DNA of 48,254 nucleotides, taken from the NCBI GenBank assembly GCA_030646695.1, contig JAUSLF010000011.1:1-48254 (forward strand), written 5' to 3'. The notes under the pieces are model-generated. The model was not told the DNA's origin and made no database searches. It saw nothing but the letters and a program-made list of their open reading frames with translations. Positions 8,475 through 18,966 of the stretch are shown here, in pieces (within the stretch, counting starts at the first letter, position 1; the number at the start of each line of letters is the position of its first letter). Source of the stretch: Nitrosomonadaceae bacterium (GTDB taxonomy: Bacteria > Pseudomonadota > Gammaproteobacteria > Burkholderiales > Nitrosomonadaceae). Made by a program: the position numbers and the translations under genes.

Positions 8475-10031
8475 TCAATGCCTGAAATGCCGCACCCCGG
8501 TGAACACCATTGCCACGCCCTGCTCATCCGCAGCGGCGATGACTTCCGCATCGCGCATACTGCCGCCGGGTTGAATGACTGCCCGGGCGCCCGCCTGAAC
8601 CACCACATCCAGCCCATCACGAAACGGGAAAAATGCATCCGAGGCGACCACCGAATCGGCCAGGTTAAGTCCCGCATTCTGGGCCTTGATCGATGCAATG
8701 CGGGCGCTATCCACCCGGCTCATTTGTCCCGCGCCCACGCCCAGCGTCTGGCCATTGGCGCAATACACGATGGCATTGGATTTGACGAATTTCGCCACGC
8801 GCCACGCGAACAGCAAATCCTGCAACTGTTGCGGTGTGGGTTGCACCTTGGTCACTACTTTCAGTTGAGCGGAAGTGACATTGAGATTATCCGGGGTCTG
8901 TACCAGCAATCCGCCGCCCACGCGCTTAAAGTCCAGCGCATTGCCGCCTGCCTGCAACGGCAGAATCAGTACGCGCACGTTGGTTTTCTGGGCGAGAATT
9001 TGTTTTGCTTCATTGGTTACTTCTGGCGCAATCACCACCTCGACGAATTGCTTGATCACCGCCTCAGCCGTGGCGCCATCCAACATGCGGTTGAAAGCGA
9101 TGATGCCGCCGAAAGCGGAAGTCGGATCAGTGGCAAGCGCCAGCTGGTAAGCGGCAAGCGGCGTAGCGGCCACAGCCACGCCACATGGATTGGCATGTTT
9201 GAGGATGACGCAGGCAGGCAGATCGAATGTCTTGACGCATTCCCACGCCGCATCCGCATCGGCGATGTTGTTATATGACAACTCCTTACCCTGTAACTGG
9301 TGGTAGCCGGCAAGACTGCCGGGGGCAGGCGCAAGATCGCGATAGAATGCGGCTTGCTGATGCGGGTTCTCGCCATAACGCAAGTTCTGGGCAAGGCTGA
9401 AATTGAGATTGAGCTGCTCGGGGAAAGTGCGCCGGCCGTCAGGGTCAATGGCGGTAAGATAGTTGCTGATGGCGCTATCGTAAGCGGCGGTATGCGAGAA
9501 CGCTTTTTGCGCCAACCGGAAACGGAACGCCTGCCGCACTGTGCCACCGGTCGATTTCATTTCCGCCAGCAGCGCGGCATAATCTGCCGGATCGGTCACT
9601 ACCGCCACATGCTGGTGATTCTTTGCTGCAGCGCGCACCATGGCCGGACCGCCGATATCGATGTTTTCGATGGCCTCTTCCAGACTGCAACCAGGTCTGG
9701 CCACGGTCTGGCTGAAGGGGTAAAGATTCACCACCACCAGTTCGATAGTTGGAATCGCCGCCTGTTTCATCGCCGCCATATGCTCCGGCAAATCCCTCCG
9801 CGCCAGGATACCGGCATGAATTTTCGGATGCAGGGTTTTGACGCGCCCGTCGAGCATTTCTGGAAAACCGGTGTAATCGCCGACTTCGGTGACCGCCACA
9901 CCAGCATCTTGCAGCAACTTGGCAGTACCGCCAGTGGAAAGTATGGTCACGCCGAACTGGCGCAATCCGAGTGCGAATTCGACAATGCCGCTCTTGTCGG
10001 AAACACTGATCAGAGCTTGTTTGATGGTCAT
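8475..10031 (-). CDS. purH: Bifunctional AICAR transformylase/IMP cyclohydrolase
   Basis: PurH performs the last two steps of IMP synthesis. The protein has 518 residues. The N-terminal MGS-like cyclohydrolase domain (about 1-200) opens [15 protein letters not shown] and includes STGGTAKLL and [15 protein letters not shown]. The C-terminal transformylase domain has [22 protein letters not shown] with the conserved Lys-His pair, and VGGGLLVQT; it ends in the [15 protein letters not shown] block. The start ATG at 10031 gives [16 protein letters not shown] 214-bp gap with a hairpin (10196-10223) separates it from fis upstream. Confidence 0.96.
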   Translation of the reverse strand: MTIKQALISVSDKSGIVEFALGLRQFGVTILSTGGTAKLLQDAGVAVTEVGDYTGFPEMLDGRVKTLHPKIHAGILARRDLPEHMAAMKQAAIPTIELVVVNLYPFSQTVARPGCSLEEAIENIDIGGPAMVRAAAKNHQHVAVVTDPADYAALLAEMKSTGGTVRQAFRFRLAQKAFSHTAAYDSAISNYLTAIDPDGRRTFPEQLNLNFSLAQNLRYGENPHQQAAFYRDLAPAPGSLAGYHQLQGKELSYNNIADADAAWECVKTFDLPACVILKHANPCGVAVAATPLAAYQLALATDPTSAFGGIIAFNRMLDGATAEAVIKQFVEVVIAPEVTNEAKQILAQKTNVRVLILPLQAGGNALDFKRVGGGLLVQTPDNLNVTSAQLKVVTKVQPTPQQLQDLLFAWRVAKFVKSNAIVYCANGQTLGVGAGQMSRVDSARIASIKAQNAGLNLADSVVASDAFFPFRDGLDVVVQAGARAVIQPGGSMRDAEVIAAADEQGVAMVFTGVRHFRH

Positions 10032-10195
10032 CTATTGGAATGTGACTGAGAGGCTGTGAATAAATCTACTGCACGACCGGATTGCTGCATTGTTCATTCA
10101 CTCACTCCCCGCCCATCTATCTCTGATATGTCTCGTCGTTCGCTTGCTCGCGCCTTGCACTCCGGCCTGCTCGCGACGATTTTTCATGGCCTCGG

Positions 10196-10223
10196 AGGGG
10201 TAATGGCATGAGCCGTTACTCCT
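10196..10223. other. Stem-loop between fis and purH
   Basis: A 12-bp stem (10196-10207 with 10212-10223) closes an ATGA loop. Two pairs are G-T type, which keep the stem when read as RNA on one strand. It starts about 23 bp after the fis stop codon and has no T-run on the fis-transcribed strand. It could be an attenuating or processing hairpin rather than a rho-independent terminator. Confidence 0.45.
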
Positions 10224-10245
10224 ACCCGGCAATGCACTTTACTTC

Positions 10246-10482
10246 CTATTTGATCCGGTACTGCTTCATTTTGCTACGCAGGGTATTGCGGTTGATGCCA
10301 AGCAATTCGGCGGCGCGGGTTTGATTATCCCCGGCGTATTTCAGCACCAGTTCAATCAGCGGTTTCTCCACACTGCGTATCACCATGTCATGCAGGGGAT
10401 GAGGTCTCTCGCCGTCCAGATCTTTGAGATAGCTTTCCACGGCCTTGCGTACGCAGCAGGCAATTTCATTTTCTTTGATCAT
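10246..10482 (-). CDS. fis: Fis-family nucleoid-associated DNA-binding protein
   Basis: This encodes 78 residues, slightly shorter at the N-terminus than the 98-residue enterobacterial Fis but typical of betaproteobacteria. Fis bends DNA and modulates rRNA, tRNA and recombination functions. The C-terminal helix-turn-helix is clear: NQTRAAELLGINRNTLRSKM, followed by KQYRIK. The middle helices (MVIRSVEKPLIELVLKYAG) form the dimer interface. The ATG at 10482 overlaps the dusB stop by 4 nt (ATGA), matching the dusB-fis operon known in Escherichia coli and arguing for coupled translation. Confidence 0.95.
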   Translation of the reverse strand: MIKENEIACCVRKAVESYLKDLDGERPHPLHDMVIRSVEKPLIELVLKYAGDNQTRAAELLGINRNTLRSKMKQYRIK

Positions 10483-11492
10483 GCAGCCAGCTCCTCACGC
10501 TCAATATAAGTCAATCGCCGCCCATAGCTGGCAAGCTCACTAAAAAATTCGTTGACCGCCGACATCTGCTGATCAGTGGTTTGCAACTGGTTCATGGCAT
10601 GACGAAATGCGGCCGAGCCAACCAATCCCCTGGTGTACCAGGAGATGTGCTTGCGCGCGATGCGTACGCCGGAATACCCACCATAAAAATCGTAAAGATC
10701 ATGCAAATGGTTGATCAGCACACGGTGGATTTCGCTTACTTCCGGCAGCGGCAGGTGCTTGCCGGTGGCAAGATAATGGCTGATCTCGCGGAATATCCAC
10801 GGCCGTCCCTGAGCGGCGCGGCCGATCATGACGGCATCCGCCCCGGTGTATTCGAGTACTTGCCTGACTTTCTCGGGTGTGGTGATGTCGCCGTTGGCAA
10901 TGACCGGGATTTTCACCGCAGCTTTCACTGCGGCGATGGTGTCGTATTCGGCAATACCGGTATAGGCACAAGCGCGGGTACGGCCATGAATGGCAAGCGC
11001 CTGAATCCCCGCGCTTTCGGCAATACGCGCCACGGTCAGCGCATTTCTGTGTTGCGTGTCCCAGCCAGTGCGGATTTTCAGGGTGACGGGGACGTCCACC
11101 GCGCCGACCACTGCGTCGAGTATTCTTCCCACCAACTGCTCGTTTTGCAACAGCGCGGAGCCAGCCATCACATTGCAGATTTTTTTGGCAGGACAACCCA
11201 TGTTGATGTCTATGATCTGCGCACCCTGCGCTACGTTGTAGCGAGCCGCTTCAGCCATCATTGCAGGGTCGGCGCCCGCAATCTGCACCGAGATCGGATC
11301 AACCTCGCCTGCATGATCGGCACGGCGGCGGGTCTTTTCCGAGCCCCACAGCAGCGAGTTGCTCGACACCATTTCCGACACTGCCATACCCGCGCCCATA
11401 CTCTTGCACAACTGCCGGAAAGGACGGTCGGTCACTCCCGCCATGGGCGCGACAATCAGGTTGTTTTTGAGGATATGGGGGCCGATCCGCAT
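10479..11492 (-). CDS. dusB: tRNA-dihydrouridine synthase B
   Basis: DusB uses FMN and NADPH to reduce specific uridines in the tRNA D-loop. The protein has 337 residues. The TIM barrel starts with IVAPMAGVTDRPFRQLC. The catalytic cysteine is in DINMGCPAKKICN, phosphate-binding residues are in AIHGRTRACAY and VIANGDI, and GADAVMIGRAAQGRPWIF closes the barrel. The start ATG at 11492 gives MRIGPHILKNN. The gene runs straight into fis with a 4-nt overlap. A 122-bp gap separates it from the hydroxylase gene upstream. Confidence 0.96.
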   Translation of the reverse strand: MRIGPHILKNNLIVAPMAGVTDRPFRQLCKSMGAGMAVSEMVSSNSLLWGSEKTRRRADHAGEVDPISVQIAGADPAMMAEAARYNVAQGAQIIDINMGCPAKKICNVMAGSALLQNEQLVGRILDAVVGAVDVPVTLKIRTGWDTQHRNALTVARIAESAGIQALAIHGRTRACAYTGIAEYDTIAAVKAAVKIPVIANGDITTPEKVRQVLEYTGADAVMIGRAAQGRPWIFREISHYLATGKHLPLPEVSEIHRVLINHLHDLYDFYGGYSGVRIARKHISWYTRGLVGSAAFRHAMNQLQTTDQQMSAVNEFFSELASYGRRLTYIEREELAA

Positions 11493-11614
11493 GGCTCTGG
11501 TTCGTTAAATAGTAAGGTAAGCGCAACAGAGTAAAACAGGACAAGAAAGGGCGTAATTCTAAACCCATGGCGATTTCAGGGAAAGGAATTATTGCGGGAA
11601 TCCGGAAATAATAA

Positions 11615-12778
11615 CTAACCCCTTGCGCCGAACATCATGCGGCGTGCGACGAAACGCTTGACCGGCGGCAGGCAATCGAGCGCGCTTAATCCCAGACTGC
11701 GCATGCTGCGCAACAAGGGATCGTCATTGGAAAAGAGCTTCACCAGAGAATCGGTGAATACCCGCCCTGCTCCGCTGTCCATCTGGCGCCTGTGGCGGTA
11801 TCTTGCCAGCATTGCAGATGTGCCGGTCTCAGCCGCTGAGGCAATGACTTCGTCGGCCAGTTCCCAGGCGTCGCGCAACCCCAGATTGAAGCCCTGCCCC
11901 GCAACCGGGTGCAAGGTTTGCGCTGCGTTGCCCACCAATGCGATGCGTTGCGCCGTCACAGGATCGGCGTATTTGAGCGCAAGCGGGAAACCCGAACGTT
12001 TGCTGGCACCGACAAAATTGCCGAGGCGATCACCGAAATGATCATGCAATCGCGCGAGAAAGGCCGCGTCATCCAGACCGAGTATCTCCTGTGCCGCTGC
12101 CGGGGAAACAGTCCACACCAGCGCAAAGTAATCGCCTAACGGCAATAGCGCTACCGGGCCGTCGGGAGTGAAGCGCTCGTAAGCCACGCCACACTGGGGA
12201 AGTGCAGTCTTGATGCGCGCAACCACCGCCCATTGATGATATTCACGTACGTGCTGGGTTATCCCCTCGACTTGCCCGCTAAGGTGGCCACCGTCAGCCA
12301 GCACCAGCAGCTTTGCGGTTGCCAGTTTTGTCACGCCGCCATGCTGAAACTCGACCTGCCCCTGTTCGGCGCTTGTTTCCAGCCGTGTCACCTGGGCGCC
12401 ATCCAGATAATCGATACTACAACCCTGCAACGCTTCATGCATCGCCCGGAACACATCATGGTGGTTCACTACATAACCCAAGGCCGGTACCCCGACATCG
12501 CCGGTGGTCAATACGGTACGGCCAAAACTACCACGATTGGAAACATGTATGGTTGTAATGGGGGTGACTGCCGGCAACACCTGCCATACGCCCAGACGCT
12601 GCAGGATCAGACGGCTGCCGTGCGACAGGGCCAGTGGACGCATATCTTCCGTTTTCTCCGGCACCCCGCGCGCCTCCAGCAGCAGCGCCGCCACGCCACT
12701 GCCGCGCAATGCCAGTGCCAGCGCCATGCCGACCGGACCGCCGCCGATGATAATGAGGTCGTAATGGTCGCGCGTCAT
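11615..12778 (-). CDS. FAD-dependent ubiquinone-pathway hydroxylase (UbiH/UbiF/UbiI family)
   Basis: This flavoprotein monooxygenase hydroxylates the ring of a ubiquinone precursor; which ring position cannot be settled from sequence. The protein has 387 residues from the ATG at 12778 (MTRDHYDLIIIGGGPVGMA); an upstream TTG would add 9 residues. The FAD dinucleotide motif is GGGPVGMALALAL near the N-terminus, the middle motif is LVLADGGHLSG, and the second FAD motif is ALVGNAAQTLHPVAGQGF, diagnostic of the UbiH/COQ6 family. It is preceded by a small membrane protein gene and pepP on the same strand. The pepP-ubiH neighbourhood is also found in Escherichia coli, which favours UbiH. A separate ubiK gene is nearby at 16375. 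Confidence 0.9.
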   Translation of the reverse strand: MTRDHYDLIIIGGGPVGMALALALRGSGVAALLLEARGVPEKTEDMRPLALSHGSRLILQRLGVWQVLPAVTPITTIHVSNRGSFGRTVLTTGDVGVPALGYVVNHHDVFRAMHEALQGCSIDYLDGAQVTRLETSAEQGQVEFQHGGVTKLATAKLLVLADGGHLSGQVEGITQHVREYHQWAVVARIKTALPQCGVAYERFTPDGPVALLPLGDYFALVWTVSPAAAQEILGLDDAAFLARLHDHFGDRLGNFVGASKRSGFPLALKYADPVTAQRIALVGNAAQTLHPVAGQGFNLGLRDAWELADEVIASAAETGTSAMLARYRHRRQMDSGAGRVFTDSLVKLFSNDDPLLRSMRSLGLSALDCLPPVKRFVARRMMFGARG

Positions 12779-12806
12779 CGTATGTTTAAGCACCTTTGCA
12801 TTCAAT

Positions 12807-13061
12807 TCATTTGCTCTCTGTCTTGTCAGTTGTTGTTTCTATAATTTCCGCATCCTCGATTACCTGGTATTCACCTTCTGCTGCCGCCATGGATTGGTGC
12901 AATTTCCGCCGCAACCACCAAAGCCGCAACCAGAAACCAATAGCGGCGATTGCGAACAATCCAAGAAAAACAGCAAAAAAGAACATCCCCAAAGCCGCCA
13001 GGATGACGATTCCAGGGACCAGTACCAGATAAAGCAGCCAGCGGCGAACGGGGGGGGACAT
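12807..13061 (-). CDS. Small membrane protein of unknown function
   Basis: This encodes 84 residues from the ATG at 13061 (MSPPVRRWLLY). Two adjacent hydrophobic stretches (about 8-29 and 30-46) suggest one long or two short membrane helices, followed by a basic segment (RLWWLRRKLHQ) and an acidic, Thr/Glu-rich cytoplasmic tail. I do not recognise a family. It lies between pepP (71-bp gap) and the UbiH-family gene (28-bp gap), all on the minus strand, so it is probably co-transcribed with them. Confidence 0.75.
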   Translation of the reverse strand: MSPPVRRWLLYLVLVPGIVILAALGMFFFAVFLGLFAIAAIGFWLRLWWLRRKLHQSMAAAEGEYQVIEDAEIIETTTDKTESK

Positions 13062-13132
13062 GCACGATCCGCTCTTCTGCAGCACCCGTGTTAGCATCCC
13101 GGGATATATGCCTGATGATTATTTTTCGGTTG

Positions 13133-14452
13133 TCATCCATGACATCCCTGCATCAGTTGTTCGATCTCCGCCACCGTCTTGGGCGCGGCCGCCGTCAATA
13201 CTTCACATCCTGTCTCCGTTACTGCCACATCGTCCTCGATGCGCACACCGATGTTCCAGAAATGCTCCGGCACGTTATCCGCCGGACGTAAATAGCAGCC
13301 CGGTTCCACCGTCAGCGTCATGCCCGGCTGCAGTGCACGCCAGTCACCGCCAAGTTTGTACTCACCCGCATCGTGTACGTCCAGCCCCAGCCAGTGGCCG
13401 GTACGGTGCATGTAAAAACGCTTGTAATCTTCCGACTGGATGACCGCATCCACACTGCCCCGACACAATCCCAGATCAATGAAACCCTGGACCAGCACCC
13501 GCAGCGCCGCCTCGTGCGGCGCATTCCAGGGGTTGCCTGGCCGCACTGCAGCGATCGCCGCCGCCTGCGCCGCCAGCACCAGTTGGTAAATATCCTTTTG
13601 CGCCGGACTGAATTTTCCGTTCACCGGAAACGTGCGCGTGATGTCAGCAGCATAGCCGTCCAGTTCACAGCCTGCGTCGATCAGCAGCAGGTCGCCTGAT
13701 TTCAGTTCTGCGTTGTTGTCAATATAGTGCAGCACACAGGCGTTGGCGCCACCCGCAACGATGGGCGTGTAGGCAGGGGCTTGCGCACCATGACGGCGGA
13801 ATTCGTGCAGCAGCTCCGCCTCCACTTCGTGCTCATGCAATCCGGCCCTGGTTGCGCGCATTGCCCGGCGGTGGGCGCCGGTTGAAATTTCCGCCGCGCG
13901 GCGCATGATTTGCAGTTCTTCCACACTTTTGAACAAACGCATCTCATCCAGCAGCAGACGGCTGTCATGAATCGCAGTTGGCGCAACGACACCGCTGCGC
14001 GCCTGTTCCCGCACCCGGTTGATCCAGCCGGTCACGCGCATATCCCAGGCGCTATCCTGCCCCAATGCACAATATACCGCAGGCTGGTCTGCCAGTAACT
14101 TGGGCAGCATCTCGTCTAGCCGGGAGATGGAATAAGCCTCGTCGAAACCGAATGCCGCGCACGCAGCCTCAGGGCCATGGCGGAATCCATCCCAGATTTC
14201 GCGCTCCGTATCCTTGTCACGGCAGAACAGGATCTGCCTGGGTTCACCCTCAGCGGCTCCTGCCACCAGCACCAGCAGCGCCTCCGGTTCACCGAAACCT
14301 GTCAGATAATAGAAATAGCTGTCAAAACGATAGGGATAATGTGCATCCCGGCTCCGCACCTGCTCCGGCGAGGTGGGAACAATCGCCACCCCTTGTTGCA
14401 TCTGTGCTGCCAGATGCCGGCGGCGTTCGCTAAAGGATTTGATCGGGATCAT
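13133..14452 (-). CDS. pepP: Xaa-Pro aminopeptidase (aminopeptidase P)
   Basis: PepP removes an N-terminal residue preceding proline, using two Mn ions in a pita-bread fold. The protein has 439 residues. The N-terminal AMP_N domain is seen in PYRFDSYFYYLTGF. Metal ligands are readable in DAGCELDGYAADITRTFP (two Asp), MHRTGHWLGLDVHD (His), LTVEPGCYL (Glu) and GVRIEDDVAV (Glu). The start ATG at 14452 gives MIPIKSFSERRRHLA. It follows murU at a 73-bp distance. Confidence 0.96.
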   Translation of the reverse strand: MIPIKSFSERRRHLAAQMQQGVAIVPTSPEQVRSRDAHYPYRFDSYFYYLTGFGEPEALLVLVAGAAEGEPRQILFCRDKDTEREIWDGFRHGPEAACAAFGFDEAYSISRLDEMLPKLLADQPAVYCALGQDSAWDMRVTGWINRVREQARSGVVAPTAIHDSRLLLDEMRLFKSVEELQIMRRAAEISTGAHRRAMRATRAGLHEHEVEAELLHEFRRHGAQAPAYTPIVAGGANACVLHYIDNNAELKSGDLLLIDAGCELDGYAADITRTFPVNGKFSPAQKDIYQLVLAAQAAAIAAVRPGNPWNAPHEAALRVLVQGFIDLGLCRGSVDAVIQSEDYKRFYMHRTGHWLGLDVHDAGEYKLGGDWRALQPGMTLTVEPGCYLRPADNVPEHFWNIGVRIEDDVAVTETGCEVLTAAAPKTVAEIEQLMQGCHG

Positions 14453-14525
14453 GGAAAGGGATTTTCACAGGATTTGCAGGATAAAGCAAAGATACAAGAG
14501 CGGGTAACTGCCCGCCTTGCAAGAT

Positions 14526-16272
<1,747 letters not shown>

Positions 16273-16374
16273 AATTAATCCACGATTGCCTAATTGCCAG
16301 AAGTATGAGATTTTATCACGCAAGCATCACTCTTCACCCGGCCGGGTGACGGAGCAGAAATCACGGAGGAAATC

Positions 16375-16644
16375 ATGCTGAACCAGAAAGTATTGGATGA
16401 AATCGGCACCAAGGTCAATGAACTACTGTCGCAGAGTCCGGTAAAGGACGTGGAGAAGAACCTGCGGGTGTTACTGGCCGGGGTCTTCGCCCGGCTGGAT
16501 CTGGTGGTGCGCGAGGAATTCGACGTGCAGCAGGAAGTACTAAAACGCACACGCGAGAAACTGACTGCGCTGGAAGCACGGGTGGCGGAGCTGGAAGCTG
16601 CCGGGAAACAAGGGAAAGCAGATGATCAACTAATCGTGGATTAA
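16375..16644 (+). CDS. ubiK: Ubiquinone biosynthesis accessory factor UbiK (BMFP domain)
   Basis: This encodes 89 residues. UbiK (formerly YqiC) binds UbiJ and helps aerobic ubiquinone synthesis. Residues 1-45 are amphipathic (NQKVLDEIGTKVNELL, VKDVEKNLRVLLAGVFARL). Residues about 48-80 form a heptad-like coiled coil (VQQEVLKRTREKLTALEARV). This two-part layout is diagnostic of the BMFP family. An AGGAAA ribosome site lies just upstream of the ATG. It is followed by comM, a neighbourhood common in betaproteobacteria. Confidence 0.9.
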   Translation: MLNQKVLDEIGTKVNELLSQSPVKDVEKNLRVLLAGVFARLDLVVREEFDVQQEVLKRTREKLTALEARVAELEAAGKQGKADDQLIVD

Positions 16645-16776
16645 CCTGGGTATCTGTGGCCAGATACAGAAGCATGGATGCCTCAATGGGAAACAGGCAC
16701 AGAAAACAACCGGTATTCACCCGGATGCATTCACGCCATTCCATTGGCATGTTAATCCGAAACTGATGATTTCCCC

Positions 16777-18285
16777 ATGTCGCTAGCCGTTCTCTATAGC
16801 CGCTCCATTTCCGGCATGGATTCCCCGCTGGTCACGGTGGAGGTGCATATCGCCAACGGTCTGCCGAGCTTCACCATCGTCGGACTGCCGGAAACGGAGG
16901 TAAAGGAAAGCAAGGACCGGGTACGGGCGGCACTGCAAAACGCGCAATTCGAATTCCCTGCCCGGCGCATCACCGTCAATCTCGCGCCTGCTGACCTGCC
17001 CAAGGAAAGCGGGCGTTTCGATCTGCCGATCGCGTTGGGCATACTCGCCGCGACCGGACAAATCCCCTCGGACAAACTTGCTCAATACGAGTGGGCGGGT
17101 GAACTGGCCCTGACCGGAGAATTACGCCCGATACGCGGCGCACTGGCGATGACTTACGGTGCATCGTGCTCGGGCCGCAGCTTTGTGCTGCCGCAACAAA
17201 ACGCCGCCGAAGCTGCCTTGGTGAAAGAGGCGAAAGTTTACCCGGCGACCTCGCTGTTGCAGATTTGCGCGCACCTTGCCGGACGCGAGCCGTTGCAGCT
17301 TTATTCCGCCAGGCCGGCAACAAATGCAGCGGCCGCTACCGCCGATTACCCCGACCTGGAAGAAGTGAAAGGCCAGGCGCATGCCAAGCGCGCGCTGGAA
17401 ATCGCCGCGGCGGGCGGCCACAGCGTGCTGATGCTGGGGCCGCCGGGTACCGGCAAATCCATGCTGGCGGCGCGCTTTCCAGGCATCCTGCCATCCATGA
17501 CCGAAGATGAAGCACTGGAATCCGCCGCGATGCAATCGCTGAGCAGCGGCGGTTTCAACGTCGCCAACTGGAAACGCCGCCCTTACCGTGCACCGCACCA
17601 TACCGCTTCCGGCGTGGCCCTGGTCGGTGGTGGCAGCAACCCGCGTCCCGGCGAAATTTCACTGGCAATGAACGGCGTATTGTTTCTCGACGAGTTGCCG
17701 GAATTCGACCGCAAGGTGCTGGAAGTGCTGCGTGAGCCGCTGGAATCGGGTCACATCACGATCTCACGCGCGGCGCGCCAAGCCGATTTTCCCGCCCGCT
17801 TCCAGTTGATCGCGGCGATGAACCCCTGCCCGTGCGGCTATCTCGGCCATTACAGCGGCAAGTGCCACTGCACTCCCGACCAAGTGGCGCGTTATCGCGG
17901 AAAAATTTCCGGCCCGTTGCTGGATCGTATCGACATCCAGATCGAAGTGCCCGCCGTACCGCAGGAAGATTTGATGCGCCAGCAACCGGGTGAGCCGAGC
18001 AGCGCCGTGCAACAACGGGTGGAGGCAGCCCATCAGCGGCAACTGCAACGGCAGGGCAAAACCAACGCCCGTCTGACGGTGAAAGGCATAGACAAATACT
18101 GCACACCCGATGCCCAAGGAGAAAACCTGCTTAAACAAGCCATCAGCCGCCTGAATTTTTCCGCACGCGCTTATCATCGCGTGTTGAAAGTAGCGCGCAC
18201 CATCGCCGACCTGGCCGGCAGCGCGGGCATAATCAGCACCCACATCGCCGAAGCAGTGCAATACCGGCGGCTGGACAGGAGTTAA
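16777..18285 (+). CDS. comM: ComM/YifB-type Mg-chelatase-like AAA+ ATPase
   Basis: ComM is a hexameric helicase that promotes branch migration during natural transformation in other bacteria. The protein has 502 residues, the normal length. The N-terminal Lon-protease-like domain includes GLPSFTIVGLPETEVKESKD. The ATPase core carries Walker A MLGPPGTGKSMLA, Walker B GVLFLDELPEF and FQLIAAMNPCPCGYLGH, with four Cys nearby in the PCPCG and KCHC stretch. The C-terminal domain ends in LSARAYHRVLKVARTIADLAG-like sequence. The ATG at 16777 begins MSLAVLYSRSISG. Transformation ability of this organism cannot be judged from this gene alone. Confidence 0.94.
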   Translation: MSLAVLYSRSISGMDSPLVTVEVHIANGLPSFTIVGLPETEVKESKDRVRAALQNAQFEFPARRITVNLAPADLPKESGRFDLPIALGILAATGQIPSDKLAQYEWAGELALTGELRPIRGALAMTYGASCSGRSFVLPQQNAAEAALVKEAKVYPATSLLQICAHLAGREPLQLYSARPATNAAAATADYPDLEEVKGQAHAKRALEIAAAGGHSVLMLGPPGTGKSMLAARFPGILPSMTEDEALESAAMQSLSSGGFNVANWKRRPYRAPHHTASGVALVGGGSNPRPGEISLAMNGVLFLDELPEFDRKVLEVLREPLESGHITISRAARQADFPARFQLIAAMNPCPCGYLGHYSGKCHCTPDQVARYRGKISGPLLDRIDIQIEVPAVPQEDLMRQQPGEPSSAVQQRVEAAHQRQLQRQGKTNARLTVKGIDKYCTPDAQGENLLKQAISRLNFSARAYHRVLKVARTIADLAGSAGIISTHIAEAVQYRRLDRS

Positions 18286-18584
18286 GGGTGCGGCACCGAA
18301 GAAAAAAACGGGCTGGATAGGCTTAACCGCTCCATCGCACTGGAGAAAAAAGGAAGCTGGCAAGGGTTGTTAAAACTTTCGCAGCAGTGAACCAAAAGTG
18401 AGCCGGGAACCACGATTGCGTGGTTCAACCTGGGCGTAGCTCAGGCCGGCCTCAAACAGTACGGCCGGACGATTCGGGCCTATCGGGAGTCATCCGCATT
18501 CAGCCGGAGTATGCCGACGCCTGGTATAACCTGGATGTCGCCTTCAATCTCAAACAACACGCGCGGGGGGTGCAGGTAAGATAG
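18286..18584 (+). pseudogene. Decayed TPR-repeat gene remnant
   Basis: No intact frame exists, yet tetratricopeptide repeats can be read. In the same frame as the comM stop, the sequence gives RLNRSIALEKKGSWQGLLKL, an in-frame TGA at 18388 where Trp is expected, and then TIAWFNLGVAQAGLKQY. After a frameshift near 18490 it resumes as IRIQPEYADAWYNLDVAFNL and ends at a TAG at 18582. Both blocks match the TPR consensus (A-W-x-x-L-G near the start, regularly spaced Ala/Tyr). Any longer original gene is gone on both sides. Confidence 0.65.
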
Positions 18585-18860
18585 GCATTGAGATGGCCGA
18601 TATCAATGCGGATATTGAACTTGCCGTCGACGGCCTCACCCACGGCGATTTCAAAGGCTTTGCCGGCAGCGTATTTTACCGTTGCATCCTGCAACGCCGC
18701 TTCGCCGAGCTTATACACTCGAACCCGGCTGCATTGACGGCCTGCTTGAAATCATTGAGCGTGATACTGTCCACGTCGCCCGCCGCAGCAAAAGAGGCAA
18801 TCACTCTCCCCCCTCGTCCAGGCGGATGGACAGATATTCCAAATGCGCATTTTCCGGCAT
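18585..18860 (-). pseudogene. Decayed N-terminal fragment of a FapA (DUF342)-like gene
   Basis: Reading the minus strand from the ATG at 18860 gives MPENAHLEYLSIRLDEGG. One frame change near a run of six C (about 18808) leads to VIASFAAAGDVDSITLNDFK and QAVNAAGFECI. A second change leads to YKLGEAALQDATVKYAAG, then FEIAVGEAVDGKFNIRI and an AYLTCTP ending. This order resembles the N-terminal region of FapA/DUF342 proteins. About 90 residues remain, broken by two frameshifts and cut where the TPR remnant starts. The family assignment is from memory of its pattern, so it is moderate. It may have been intact in relatives. Confidence 0.5.
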
Positions 18861-18966
18861 TGCGGCCGCATAAAACATCACACAAAGTCCCTCTTGCACG
18901 CCGGCTGACAGCGGCATGCCGACGGGCATGATAGAATTCCGCCTCCGCCGGAAATGCAGTCCAACC

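Noticed and set aside
18860-18966. Cobalamin or SAM riboswitch before metH
   Set aside because: The remaining space is short and filled by decayed coding DNA; no conserved B12-box was seen.
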